DNA of 64,000 bases from Leifsonia sp. TF02-11 (GTDB taxonomy: Bacteria > Actinomycetota > Actinomycetes > Actinomycetales > Microbacteriaceae), in assembly GCF_017565305.1 (NCBI RefSeq), contig NZ_JAGEKP010000004.1:1-64000 (forward strand), written 5' to 3'. This document shows, in pieces, positions 7,838 to 15,789 of this stretch. The position numbers and the translations under genes are program-made. The notes beneath the pieces are model-generated. The model was not told where the DNA came from, did not search any database, and was given only the letters and a program-made list of their open reading frames with translations. Position 1 is the first letter of the stretch; each line of letters starts with the position of its first letter.

Positions 7838-8485
7838 GTGCTCCGATTCACGCCGTTCTCCCACACCCTCACCGCCACCGGCCTGGTGCTCGGCCTCGCC
7901 GCCACCTCCACGCTCACAGTCACGGTGACGCCCGCGGCTGCCGAGCCCGCCCGGGTCTCGACGTCATCGGCGAGCCTGGCAGCGCAGGATCTCATCGTCG
8001 GCGCGGACGGAGACGGCGCGGTGTTCGGCATCGCCCGCGAGCTCGGGAGCGTTCTCGTGCCCCCGACGGTCGTCTGGCCGGTGCTGGGGGCCACCGTCTC
8101 CGACGGGTTCGGTCACCGGGAGTCTCCGACCGAGGGCGCGTCGACCGATCATCAGGGCGTCGACTTCGCCGCGCGGCTCGGTGAGCCCGTTCGCACGGCG
8201 GCCACCGGTGTGGTCAGCGCGGTCGTATCGGAGGACCGCGGCGGCTGCGGCGTCACCATCGCGATCGACCACGTCATGCGCGGGCAGAAGATCACCACGG
8301 TCTACTGCCACCTCGCGGCGGGCTCGGTGCGAGTCGCGCCCGGCCAGAGCGTCGTGGTCGGCGACACGATCGCCGCGGTCGGAAGCACGGGCACCTCCAC
8401 CGGCGCGCACCTGCACTTCGAAGTGCGTCCGAACGGCGCCGCGGCGATCGACCCCCTGCCCTGGCTCGGCGCACTGGCGGCCTGA
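7838..8485 (+). CDS. Secreted M23-family metallopeptidase
   Basis: A LytM-type peptidase of 215 residues that cuts peptidoglycan cross-bridges or acts as a wall-binding scaffold. The GTG at 7838 gives a classic signal peptide (short basic start, a hydrophobic run, cleavage after TPAAAEPA near residue 37). The zinc site is complete: HQGVD supplies the first His and Asp, HLHFE supplies the catalytic and third ligand His. A GAGG Shine-Dalgarno lies about 8 nt upstream. It has no LysM or SH3 anchor. It converges on the universal stress gene, with a hairpin between them. Confidence 0.88.
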   Translation: MLRFTPFSHTLTATGLVLGLAATSTLTVTVTPAAAEPARVSTSSASLAAQDLIVGADGDGAVFGIARELGSVLVPPTVVWPVLGATVSDGFGHRESPTEGASTDHQGVDFAARLGEPVRTAATGVVSAVVSEDRGGCGVTIAIDHVMRGQKITTVYCHLAAGSVRVAPGQSVVVGDTIAAVGSTGTSTGAHLHFEVRPNGAAAIDPLPWLGALAA

Positions 8486-8486
8486 G

Positions 8487-8518
8487 CGCGCTGATACGGA
8501 GGAGCCGGCGTCAGCGCG
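8487..8518. terminator. Hairpin between convergent genes
   Basis: CGCGCTGA (8487-8494) pairs perfectly with TCAGCGCG (8511-8518) around a 16-nt loop. It begins directly after the M23 stop and covers the stop of the facing universal stress gene, so it could serve both. There is no T tract. Confidence 0.4.
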
Positions 8519-9029
8519 GCGGCGCGAGCCTGTCGTCGGCGATCCCGTGCGTCGGGACGACGACGACGGGCCGCACCTGGTCTCGCGCGAGATGGGCGGC
8601 GACCGAACCGCCGAGCCACTCCTCGAGCGCGGGCTCCACTCCCCGTCCTCGTGTTCCGACGACGAGGAGGCGGGCGTCGAGTTCCTCCCCGATCCGCGCG
8701 AGAGCCTTGCCGGGGTCGCCGGCGAGGATTCGCAGCGTCCAGTCCGGGTCTGCCAGCCCATCGACGGAGGCGAGGGCCGTCGCGATCGCCGCGGCCAGTT
8801 CGCGGGCGACGCCCGCTTCGGCGGAGGCCGTGTCGGCGGGATGGAGGGAGGCCTGCTCGCGCACCTCGGCGCGATCCCACTCGGTGAGGTAGCTGTCCTC
8901 GGTGACGTAGGCACAGACCAGCGGCCGGCCGAGCGCGTCGGCCAGCCGTGCAGCCTCCACCACCACCGCGACGCTCTGGTCCGGATGGACGCCGACGATG
9001 ACGGCACGCCGCATTGCCGCAGCGCTCAT
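8511..9029 (-). CDS. Universal stress protein (UspA family)
   Basis: A single-domain universal stress protein of 172 residues. It opens with the family's first strand, AVIVGVHPDQSVAVVVEAARL, and ends with the ATP-binding loop VVGTRGRGVEPALEEWLGGS, matching the G-x2-G-x9-G(S/T) pattern of nucleotide-binding members. A start at ATG 9014 is equally possible; neither has a good ribosome-binding site. A second family member lies 500 bp upstream (9558-10169). They share motifs and the same spacing, which suggests an old tandem duplication with a VOC gene between. Confidence 0.85.
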   Translation of the reverse strand: MSAAAMRRAVIVGVHPDQSVAVVVEAARLADALGRPLVCAYVTEDSYLTEWDRAEVREQASLHPADTASAEAGVARELAAAIATALASVDGLADPDWTLRILAGDPGKALARIGEELDARLLVVGTRGRGVEPALEEWLGGSVAAHLARDQVRPVVVVPTHGIADDRLAPPR

Positions 9030-9054
9030 GATCGCGCAGGCGGCCGATGCCGCC

Positions 9055-9477
9055 TCAGGCCGATGGACCGGAGCCGGCGATGTTGACGAGCCATTGCACG
9101 CCGTAGCGGTCGACCAGCATCCCGAAGCTGTCCCCCCATGGCGCCTTGGAAAGTGGTTCGAGGACGGTGCCTCCGTCCACCAGCTTGTCGTAATAGCCGG
9201 AGAGCTGCGCCTCGTCGTCGCCGCTCAACGAGACGGAGATCTGCGAGCCCTCCTTCAACTCCATGTGCGCGGGGACGTCCGCGGCCATGAGCGTGAAGCC
9301 GGCGTCGGTCGTCAGCTGCGAGTGCATGATCAGGTCGGCGTCCTCCGGATCCTGGCTCATGCCGAACTCCGCGAAGGTGCTCTGCTGGAGGGTGCCCCCG
9401 AAGACCGACTGGTAGAAGTCCATCGCCTCCCTGGCCTGCCTGCGGAAGTTGATGTACGGATTGAGGATGGCTGCCAT
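9055..9477 (-). CDS. VOC-family (PhnB-like) protein
   Basis: A 140-residue glyoxalase/bleomycin-resistance fold protein of the PhnB group. MAAILNPYINFRRQAREAMD is the conserved opening, with the helix carrying EAMDFYQSVFGG, and the C-terminal strand has GDSFGMLVDRYGVQWLVN. A strong ribosome-binding site (AAGGAG) is 8 nt upstream of ATG 9477, so I reject the longer frame to 9525. PhnB-like proteins usually have an incomplete metal site and no known reaction. It lies between two universal stress genes on the same strand. Confidence 0.87.
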   Translation of the reverse strand: MAAILNPYINFRRQAREAMDFYQSVFGGTLQQSTFAEFGMSQDPEDADLIMHSQLTTDAGFTLMAADVPAHMELKEGSQISVSLSGDDEAQLSGYYDKLVDGGTVLEPLSKAPWGDSFGMLVDRYGVQWLVNIAGSGPSA

Positions 9478-9557
9478 CGTGGGATCTCCTTCGTGCGGAC
9501 CCGGAGCGCGCCCGCTCTCCCTCACAGGCTACTCAGCGGCCGGGGAGCGCGGGAGGG

Positions 9558-10169
9558 TCAGCTCGGGTTCTGAGCCGGCGCGGCCGTCGGGAGCTCGAGG
9601 AGGCCGCGGTCCGGCCCGCGATGGTGGCCGGGATCGGGCACGACGATGAGCGGGCGCAGCTGATCGTGCGCCAGCCGCGAGGAGACGGAGCCGCCGGTGA
9701 AGTGATCGAGCACCCGGTCGAACCCGCGCCTCCTCCCGCCGACGACGATCAGCCGGGCCTCGGTCTCGTGGGCGAGTTCGGCGAGCTCGTCGGCGACATC
9801 GCCCGAGAGCACGCGGATGGTCCACTGCGGGCTCACGGGGAGTTCGGTCACGGCAGCGCGGATCGCGGCGATCAGCTCGGGCGCCAGGTCGTCCTCCGAC
9901 GAGCCGTCCTCGAAGTCCAGCGCCACCTCGAAATGCTCCGGCCGATCCCAACCGGTGGAGACGACCTCGGCCGCGACGTACGCGCAGACGAGGTCGCGGC
10001 CGAGTTCGACGGCGAGTCGGGCGGCATGGAGGAGGACGTCGATCGGCTGGCCGAGATGGACGCCGACGATCACCGGTCCCGCGTCAGGGATCGGAGGGTG
10101 CGAGGCGTGCGCCGTGACGTTCGTCGGCTCTGCGGTGTCGCCCGGTTCGTCGGGACGGGGATGGGACAC
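9558..10169 (-). CDS. Universal stress protein (UspA family)
   Basis: A universal stress protein of 203 residues with a 35-residue polar N-terminal extension rich in Pro and Asp before the fold begins at VIVGVHLGQPIDVLLHAARL. The nucleotide loop is VVGGRRRGFDRVLDHFTGGS, the G-x2-G-x9-GS pattern with Arg-rich filling. GTG 10169 has an AGGAGG Shine-Dalgarno at ideal spacing, so the longer frame to 10229 is not used. Universal stress proteins with ATP loops are usually induced by hypoxia or starvation. The C-terminus carries an extra 25 Pro/Ala-rich residues. Confidence 0.87.
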   Translation of the reverse strand: MSHPRPDEPGDTAEPTNVTAHASHPPIPDAGPVIVGVHLGQPIDVLLHAARLAVELGRDLVCAYVAAEVVSTGWDRPEHFEVALDFEDGSSEDDLAPELIAAIRAAVTELPVSPQWTIRVLSGDVADELAELAHETEARLIVVGGRRRGFDRVLDHFTGGSVSSRLAHDQLRPLIVVPDPGHHRGPDRGLLELPTAAPAQNPS

Positions 10170-10276
10170 GGCGTCCTCCTGGAGTCTGGCGGGCGTCGCC
10201 GACGACGCCCGGAGTCGATGCGGAAACACTAGAGCGCCATGGTCTCCATGACCGGGTCCGCTCTGCGCTGTGAGCC

Positions 10277-11344
10277 TCAGCGACGATAGGCGTCCACGAT
10301 CAAATCACCCCTGATCTCCCCCAGGCGCGACAGGAGGCGTTCGACGACCGCGTCCGTCACGCCGGATGCCTCGACGTCGTACGGTCCGAGCAGGGACAGC
10401 GGGCGGCATCGCACGCGAACGACCTCCCATCCGACGGCGCGCAGCAGACGGTCTTTGCGGCGGTCGGACGTCTCGCGCGGGCCGACGTGCTCGAGCCCGT
10501 ACCGACCGATCGTGTCGTACTCGATCGCGACCCGCAGCTCCGGGATGATGATGTCCGGCCAGACCTCCAGCTGGTCGTGGAACGGACGGGCGACCCGGAC
10601 CGCCGTGCAGTCGAGGTCGACATCGAGCCGCTGGGCGATGCGCCTCCGGAGTTCCGGCTCCGCCGCCGACGCCGGTTTCGGCGCCCGTTCGCTCCGGAAC
10701 GCCTCGCCGACGGCGACACGGGCGGCCCCACCGCGCGCGTTCCGGCAGACCGGGCAGCGACGACCGCCGAGAATCCGCTCGACCGTCGCCGTGTAGGCCG
10801 GATGGCCGTCAGAGCACTGCCACGAGTACCTGGTGGCTGTTCCGTTCTCGCGCGAGAGCGCCGCCCGCGAACCCGGAGTCGCGAGCGCGACCAGTTGTTC
10901 ACGGCTCATCGCGGTGCGGTCCAGGCGACGGCAGAGGTAGCAGCGGTCGTCGTCGGGGTCGTTCTCGATGCGGCGCGGATCCCGCGCGTGCCCGCACGGA
11001 TGGGTGCCGGCGTCGGGCTGAGCCGCGCGGATCCGGCTCGGAGCCGCGAGCTCGGCGCACCACGGGCACCAGGCTGAGCGCCGCCGGGTGCCTCCCGGTC
11101 TCGAACGCTGCTCCTGCGGTGTCGCGATGAACCGGTGCCCCGCGTCGCACTCCCACTGCACGTAGACATCGGCTGCGGGTGGGATCTGACTGAGCACGAC
11201 GCCCGCGTTCAGCTCGGGGTGGAACTGCCGTACCAGCGCGGGAAAGCGCTGCCAGTCGGCGCGGTACGTGCCCACGGCGTAGGGCACTGTCAGATCTTTC
11301 GACCACTGGCGGCGCGCCCACCACTGGGCGACGTTCTCGGTCAC
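10277..11344 (-). CDS. Zinc-ribbon protein with C-terminal restriction-like nuclease fold
   Basis: A 355-residue protein. The N-terminal part has three Cys/His clusters of zinc-ribbon type: WECDAGHRF with WCPWC, CGHARDPR with CYLC, and WQCSDGHPAY with CPVC. The last 120 residues contain DIIIPELRVAIEYDTIGRYG, followed by RRKDRLLRAVGWEVVRVRC, which matches the D...ExK-like core of Vsr/PD-(D/E)XK nucleases with a Tyr or Asp in place of the usual Lys. It is probably a DNA-binding nuclease, perhaps for mismatch, repair or defence. The TTG at 11368 would add eight residues; I prefer the GTG at 11344. It is monocistronic. Confidence 0.7.
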   Translation of the reverse strand: MTENVAQWWARRQWSKDLTVPYAVGTYRADWQRFPALVRQFHPELNAGVVLSQIPPAADVYVQWECDAGHRFIATPQEQRSRPGGTRRRSAWCPWCAELAAPSRIRAAQPDAGTHPCGHARDPRRIENDPDDDRCYLCRRLDRTAMSREQLVALATPGSRAALSRENGTATRYSWQCSDGHPAYTATVERILGGRRCPVCRNARGGAARVAVGEAFRSERAPKPASAAEPELRRRIAQRLDVDLDCTAVRVARPFHDQLEVWPDIIIPELRVAIEYDTIGRYGLEHVGPRETSDRRKDRLLRAVGWEVVRVRCRPLSLLGPYDVEASGVTDAVVERLLSRLGEIRGDLIVDAYRR

Positions 11345-11399
11345 CTCACCCCGCTCTTCACACGGCAACGCTAGGGTCGACCGCCGACATCGCGACGGT

Positions 11400-12152
11400 T
11401 CAGATGATGTAGGGCACCAACGCCCGTCGCTCGGGCGGATAGTCGGGGAACGTCTCGCGATACCAGCGGTGGTTGGCGACGGCGCGCGGCGCGAGGTTCG
11501 CGACGGTGTAAAGCGCGAACGCGAGGCCGGCGACCGACCAGGTCGCGATCGCCCAGCCCGTCCACTCGACGATCTCGCCGAGGTAGTTCGGGCTCGACAC
11601 GTAGCGGAAGCCGCCGCCGTACGGCACGCGGTAGCCGGTGCCGCCCTTACGCAGCCGTCGAAGGATGCGATCGGAGCCGACGTTGAGCGCGTACCCGCCG
11701 GCGAAGAGCACGAGGCCGAACCAGAAGCGCGCGTCCGTCAGCCAGCTCGACGGGTAGTCGCCGTACTCCGAGATCCATCGGGCATTCACCCACGCGTTGA
11801 GCAGGTTGAACAGGATCGCCAGCAGCATCACCAGCACGGGCATCCGAGAGCCGGAGCGCATGAGGAACGGGTAGACGAACGCCCGCTGCACGTAGTGCGC
11901 CTGCCAGAGCAGGAGGAACAGGAGCGGCACGACGTCGGCCCGGTGGGCGCCGAGCAGGTAGAAGGCCAGGAAGGCCAGGCTGGCGGGCGCTTCCATTACG
12001 ATCCAGCCGACCCGTGCCGGCACCGTCGGTCCCCAGCCGGAACGGCCATGGCGGCCGCCGTACGGTGCCACCACGAACAGCAGGGCGACGAACGTGACGG
12101 CCGCGAGCACCAACTCCGCCACCACGAACCAGCGGTACGGACCCTCGGGCAT
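11400..12152 (-). CDS. Steroid 5-alpha-reductase-like membrane protein
   Basis: A 250-residue integral membrane protein with six or seven helices. The C-terminal block GGGFRYVSSPNYLGEIVEWT, followed by NHRWYRETFPDYPPERRALVPYII, is the NADPH-binding signature of the 3-oxo-5-alpha-steroid 4-dehydrogenase family. In bacteria such proteins reduce unknown isoprenoid or lipid substrates. ATG 12152 was chosen; the frame continues upstream only through the tRNA gene and cannot be coding there. It lies just downstream of tRNA-Val on the same strand. Confidence 0.85.
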   Translation of the reverse strand: MPEGPYRWFVVAELVLAAVTFVALLFVVAPYGGRHGRSGWGPTVPARVGWIVMEAPASLAFLAFYLLGAHRADVVPLLFLLLWQAHYVQRAFVYPFLMRSGSRMPVLVMLLAILFNLLNAWVNARWISEYGDYPSSWLTDARFWFGLVLFAGGYALNVGSDRILRRLRKGGTGYRVPYGGGFRYVSSPNYLGEIVEWTGWAIATWSVAGLAFALYTVANLAPRAVANHRWYRETFPDYPPERRALVPYII

Positions 12153-12187
12153 GTGCGGGAGTCTAGCGAAAGCGGGGGAAGACGTTG

Positions 12188-12226
12188 TGGGCCCTGCGTC
12201 CGGCGCTGCGTCGAACCGACGACATC
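12188..12226 (-). repeat. Partial copy of the tRNA-Val 3' end
   Basis: TGGGCCCTGC (12188-12197) and TCGAACCGACGACATC (12211-12226) are exact copies of 12240-12249 and 12255-12270, the acceptor/T-arm and variable region of the tRNA-Val gene. They are separated by 13 instead of 5 bases. The anticodon half is missing. This looks like either a decayed second tRNA-Val or the footprint of an element that integrated into the tRNA 3' end. Confidence 0.6.
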
Positions 12227-12239
12227 GCCTGTAGAACGG

Positions 12240-12312
12240 TGGGCCCTGCCGGGATCGAACCGACGACATCCACGGTGTAAACGTGGCGCTCTACCAGCTG
12301 AGCTAAAGGCCC
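12240..12312 (-). tRNA. tRNA-Val (anticodon TAC)
   Basis: A 73-nt cloverleaf: acceptor GGGCCTT/AGGGCCC with one G-U pair, D arm GCTC...GAGC, anticodon stem CCACG/CGTGG with loop TTTACAC giving anticodon TAC (Val, codons GTA and, by wobble, GTG), and T arm with GTTCGAT. The discriminator is A. CCA is not encoded. A partial duplicate of its 3' half lies directly downstream. Confidence 0.95.
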
Positions 12313-12355
12313 GTGCGACCAACCCTACCGGGTGGGCCGTGTGGATGCGGGCGGG

Positions 12356-12826
12356 TCAGACGTGCGCGGGCAGGAGTTCGAGCGCGGCGCGATAGGCCTC
12401 GATAGAGCGGGCCTCCCCCGGTGCCGTGATGAACGAGGCGCGGATGATGCCCGACTCGTCGATGAGGAAGGTCGCGCGGTTCGCGAAGCCCTTCTCTGCG
12501 AGGAAGACGCCGTACTCCTTGGCGGTCTCGCCGTGCGGCCAGAAGTCCGCGAGGAGGCTGAAGTCGTAGCCCTCCTGCTCCGCCCACGCGCGCAGCGTGT
12601 ATTTGGAGTCGACGGAGATCGCGAGCAGCTCGACGCGGTGGTCCTGGAACATGGCCAGGTTGTCGCGGAGGGCGCACAGCTCGCCGGTGCAGGTGCCGGA
12701 GAAGGCCAGAGGGAAGAAGACGAGCGCGACGGCCTTCGATCCGCGGAAGTCGCTCAGCCGGACCGATCGGCCGTGCTGGTCGAGCAGCTCGAAGTCGGGT
12801 GCCTGGGTGTCGTTCTCCAGAGCCAT
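12356..12826 (-). CDS. Peroxiredoxin (AhpE/BCP type)
   Basis: A 156-residue thiol peroxidase. The active site reads FFPLAFSGTCTGELCALRD: Cys46 is the peroxidatic residue within the T/S-x-x-C pocket, and Cys51, five residues later, sits where PrxQ/BCP proteins have their resolving Cys. Cytosolic, it reduces H2O2 or organic peroxides using thioredoxin-like partners. The ATG at 12826 has a GGA-type ribosome-binding site; the long frame that continues upstream is only an antisense shadow of aceE. It is transcribed divergently from the pyruvate dehydrogenase gene. Confidence 0.93.
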   Translation of the reverse strand: MALENDTQAPDFELLDQHGRSVRLSDFRGSKAVALVFFPLAFSGTCTGELCALRDNLAMFQDHRVELLAISVDSKYTLRAWAEQEGYDFSLLADFWPHGETAKEYGVFLAEKGFANRATFLIDESGIIRASFITAPGEARSIEAYRAALELLPAHV

Positions 12827-12971
12827 GAGACGGTGTCCTTTCCGCGCGCAGGGGACCGTTTCTGCCGCCGGCGCACGAGGACACAGCATAGACCCGGTCG
12901 CGGTGCGGTCCAACAGTGCCCCCGTCTTCCGCACGGTCACCGGGTGCCTCGACTTGCGGCTAGGCTGAACG

Positions 12972-13055
12972 ATGGTGCCCGCAATACGTCGTGACCCGAC
13001 CAGCGGATGCGCGCCTTCCACGATCCGTCCGACACAAGAAAGAGGTCGAGGGTGA
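12972..13055 (+). CDS. Possible leader ORF coupled to aceE (27 codons)
   Basis: An ATG at 12972 follows a TAGGCT hexamer (12961-12966) by five bases, so it could be translated from a leaderless or nearly leaderless mRNA. The frame runs 27 codons without interruption and stops with a TGA (13053-13055) that overlaps the aceE GTG start (13052-13054). The arrangement is that of translational coupling. The peptide begins MVPAIRRDP and is Arg- and Pro-rich, with no evident run of one regulatory amino acid. It could equally be chance. Confidence 0.35.
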   Translation: MVPAIRRDPTSGCAPSTIRPTQERGRG

Positions 13056-15778
13056 CTGTAAACGACCAGGACCCGTACTCGGTGAATAACATCGATTCGG
13101 ACCCCGAGGAGACCGCCGAGTGGCGTGAATCCCTCGATGCACTGGTTGCGGCACACGGCCATGAGCGCGCTCGCGAGATCATGCTGAGCCTGCTGAAGCG
13201 CTCGAAGGAACTGCACCTCGGCGTGCCGATGGTGCCGACCACCGACTACATCAATACCATCTCCCCCGAGAACGAGCCGGACTTCCCCGGCGACGAGGAG
13301 ATCGAGCGCCGCTACCGGGCGTGGATCCGCTGGAACGCGGCCATCCTGGTGCACCGCGCGCAGCGCCCCGGCATCGCCGTCGGCGGCCACATCTCGACGT
13401 ACGCGTCGAGCGCGGCCCTCTACGAGGTCGGCTTCAACCACTTCTTCCGCGGCCAGGACCACCCCGGCGGCGGCGACCAGATCTTCGTCCAGGGGCACGC
13501 CTCCCCCGGCACCTACGCGCGGGCGTTCCTCGAGGGCCGGCTCAGCGCCGACCAGCTCGACGGCTTCCGCCAGGAGAAGTCGCACGCGGGCGGCGGCCTC
13601 TCGTCGTACCCGCACCCGCGGCTCATGCCCGGCTTCTGGCAGTTCCCGACGGTGTCGATGGGCCTCGGGCCGATCAACGCCATCTACCAGGCGCAGCTCA
13701 ACAAGTACCTCACCAACCGCGGCATCAAGGACGCCTCCGACCAGCACGTCTGGGCGTTCCTGGGCGACGGCGAGATGGACGAGGTCGAGTCGCGCGGCCA
13801 GCTGCAGGTCGCGGCCAACGAGAAGCTCGACAACCTGACGTTCGTGATCAACGCGAACCTCCAGCGCCTCGATGGTCCCGTTCGCGGCAACGGCAAGATC
13901 ATCCAGGAGCTGGAGAGCTACTTCCGGGGCGCGGGCTGGAACGTCATCAAGGTCATCTGGGGCCGCGAGTGGGACGACCTGCTCGCCCGCGACACCGACG
14001 GCGCGCTGGTCAACCTGATGAACCAGACGCCCGACGGCGACTACCAGACCTACAAGACCGAGAACGGCGCCTACGTGCGCGAGAACTTCTTCGGCCGTGA
14101 CCCGCGCACGCTCGAGCTGGTCAAGGACTACACCGACGACGAGGTCTGGAACCTCAAGCGCGGCGGTCACGACTACCGCAAGGTCTACGCGGCCTTCAAG
14201 GCGGCCGTCGAGCACAAGGGCCAGCCCACCGTCATCATCGCGAAGACCATCAAGGGCTACGGCCTCGGTCCGTCGTTCGAGGGCCGCAACGCGACCCACC
14301 AGATGAAGAAGATGACGCTGGACAACCTCAAGACGTTCCGCGACGCGATGCGCATCCCGATCACCGACGCGCAGCTCGAAGAGAACCCGTACCTGCCCCC
14401 GTACTACAACCCGGGGCCGCAGGACGAGGCCATCCGGTACCTGCACGAGCGCCGTGCAGCGCTCGGCGGCTACGTCCCGGAGCGCCGCGTGAAGTACACG
14501 CCGCTGAACCTCCCTGACGACTCGGCGTACGCCATCGCCAAGAAGGGCTCCGGCACGCAGGAGATCGCCACCACCATGGCGTTCGTCCGGCTGCTGAAGG
14601 ACCTGCTGCGTGCGAAGGACTTCGGTCACCGCATCGTCCCGATCATCCCGGACGAGGCGCGCACCTTCGGCATGGACGCCTTCTTCCCGAACGCGAAGAT
14701 CTACAACCCGAACGGCCAGCACTACACGTCGGTCGACCGTGAGCTGCTCCTGGCCTACAAGGAGAGCCCGCAGGGCCAGATCATCCACGTCGGCATCAAC
14801 GAGGCGGGCGCCCTCGCGGCGTTCACCAACGTCGGCACGTCGTACTCGACGCAAGGCGAGCCGCTCATCCCGGTCTACGTCTTCTACTCGATGTTCGGCT
14901 TCCAGCGCACGGGCGACGCCATGTGGGCTGCCGGCGACCAGATGGCGCGCGGTTTCATGATCGGCGCGACCGCCGGCCGCACCACGCTGACGGGCGAGGG
15001 CCTCCAGCACGCCGACGGACACTCCCTCGTTTTGTCGAACACGAACCCGGCCGTCGTCTCGTACGACCCGGCGTACGGCTACGAGATCGGGCACATCGTC
15101 CGTTCCGGCCTCGAGCGGATGTACGGCGAGTCGCACCCCGAGCCGAACGTCATGTACTACCTGACGGTCTACAACGAGCCGATCGTGCAGCCGGCCGAGC
15201 CGGAGAACGTGGACGTGGACGGCATCGTCCGCGGCATCTACAAGCTCCGCGACGGCGAGGGCCAGGGCCCCAAGGCACAGCTGCTCGCGTCGGGTGTCTC
15301 GGTGCCGTGGGCGCTCGAGGCCCAGCACCTGCTCGCGCAGGACTGGGGCGTGTCGGCTGACGTCTGGAGCGTCACCTCGTGGGGCGAGCTGCGCCGCGAC
15401 GGTCTCAAGGCGGAGGAGCACAACTTCCTCTACCCGCAGCAGGAGAAGCAGGTGCCGTACGTCACCCGCAAGCTGCAGGGCGCAGAGGGCCCGTTCGTCG
15501 CCGTGACCGACTACATGCACGCCGTGCCCGACCAGATCCGGCAGTTCATCCCTGGCGAGTACGCGACGCTGGGCGCCGACGACTTCGGGTTCTCGGACAC
15601 CCGCGCCGCCGCACGCCGGTTCTTCAAGATCGACGGCCCGTCGATGGTCGTCCGCACCCTGGAGCTGCTCGCGGCGCAGGGCAAGGTCGACCCGAACGCG
15701 CCGGCCTGGGCGATCGAGAAGTACCTGCTGCACGACGTGAACGCCGGGACCACCGGTACCGCGGGCGGCGAGTCCTAG
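13052..15778 (+). CDS. aceE: Pyruvate dehydrogenase E1 component, homodimeric (AceE)
   Basis: The 908-residue AceE-type E1 of the pyruvate dehydrogenase complex, which decarboxylates pyruvate with thiamine diphosphate and acetylates the lipoyl group of E2. The ThDP motif begins GDGEMDE (Gly238) and ends near [10 protein letters not shown], and [20 protein letters not shown] is the conserved N-terminal active-site block. Length and motifs match the Escherichia coli enzyme. The GTG at 13052 has a GAGG-rich upstream region and the normal start [10 protein letters not shown]2 and E3 genes are not in this window. The downstream gene follows after 11 bp, suggesting co-transcription with the fatty acid regulator. 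Confidence 0.97.
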   Translation: MTVNDQDPYSVNNIDSDPEETAEWRESLDALVAAHGHERAREIMLSLLKRSKELHLGVPMVPTTDYINTISPENEPDFPGDEEIERRYRAWIRWNAAILVHRAQRPGIAVGGHISTYASSAALYEVGFNHFFRGQDHPGGGDQIFVQGHASPGTYARAFLEGRLSADQLDGFRQEKSHAGGGLSSYPHPRLMPGFWQFPTVSMGLGPINAIYQAQLNKYLTNRGIKDASDQHVWAFLGDGEMDEVESRGQLQVAANEKLDNLTFVINANLQRLDGPVRGNGKIIQELESYFRGAGWNVIKVIWGREWDDLLARDTDGALVNLMNQTPDGDYQTYKTENGAYVRENFFGRDPRTLELVKDYTDDEVWNLKRGGHDYRKVYAAFKAAVEHKGQPTVIIAKTIKGYGLGPSFEGRNATHQMKKMTLDNLKTFRDAMRIPITDAQLEENPYLPPYYNPGPQDEAIRYLHERRAALGGYVPERRVKYTPLNLPDDSAYAIAKKGSGTQEIATTMAFVRLLKDLLRAKDFGHRIVPIIPDEARTFGMDAFFPNAKIYNPNGQHYTSVDRELLLAYKESPQGQIIHVGINEAGALAAFTNVGTSYSTQGEPLIPVYVFYSMFGFQRTGDAMWAAGDQMARGFMIGATAGRTTLTGEGLQHADGHSLVLSNTNPAVVSYDPAYGYEIGHIVRSGLERMYGESHPEPNVMYYLTVYNEPIVQPAEPENVDVDGIVRGIYKLRDGEGQGPKAQLLASGVSVPWALEAQHLLAQDWGVSADVWSVTSWGELRRDGLKAEEHNFLYPQQEKQVPYVTRKLQGAEGPFVAVTDYMHAVPDQIRQFIPGEYATLGADDFGFSDTRAAARRFFKIDGPSMVVRTLELLAAQGKVDPNAPAWAIEKYLLHDVNAGTTGTAGGES

Positions 15779-15789
15779 ACCGCGGGCCC

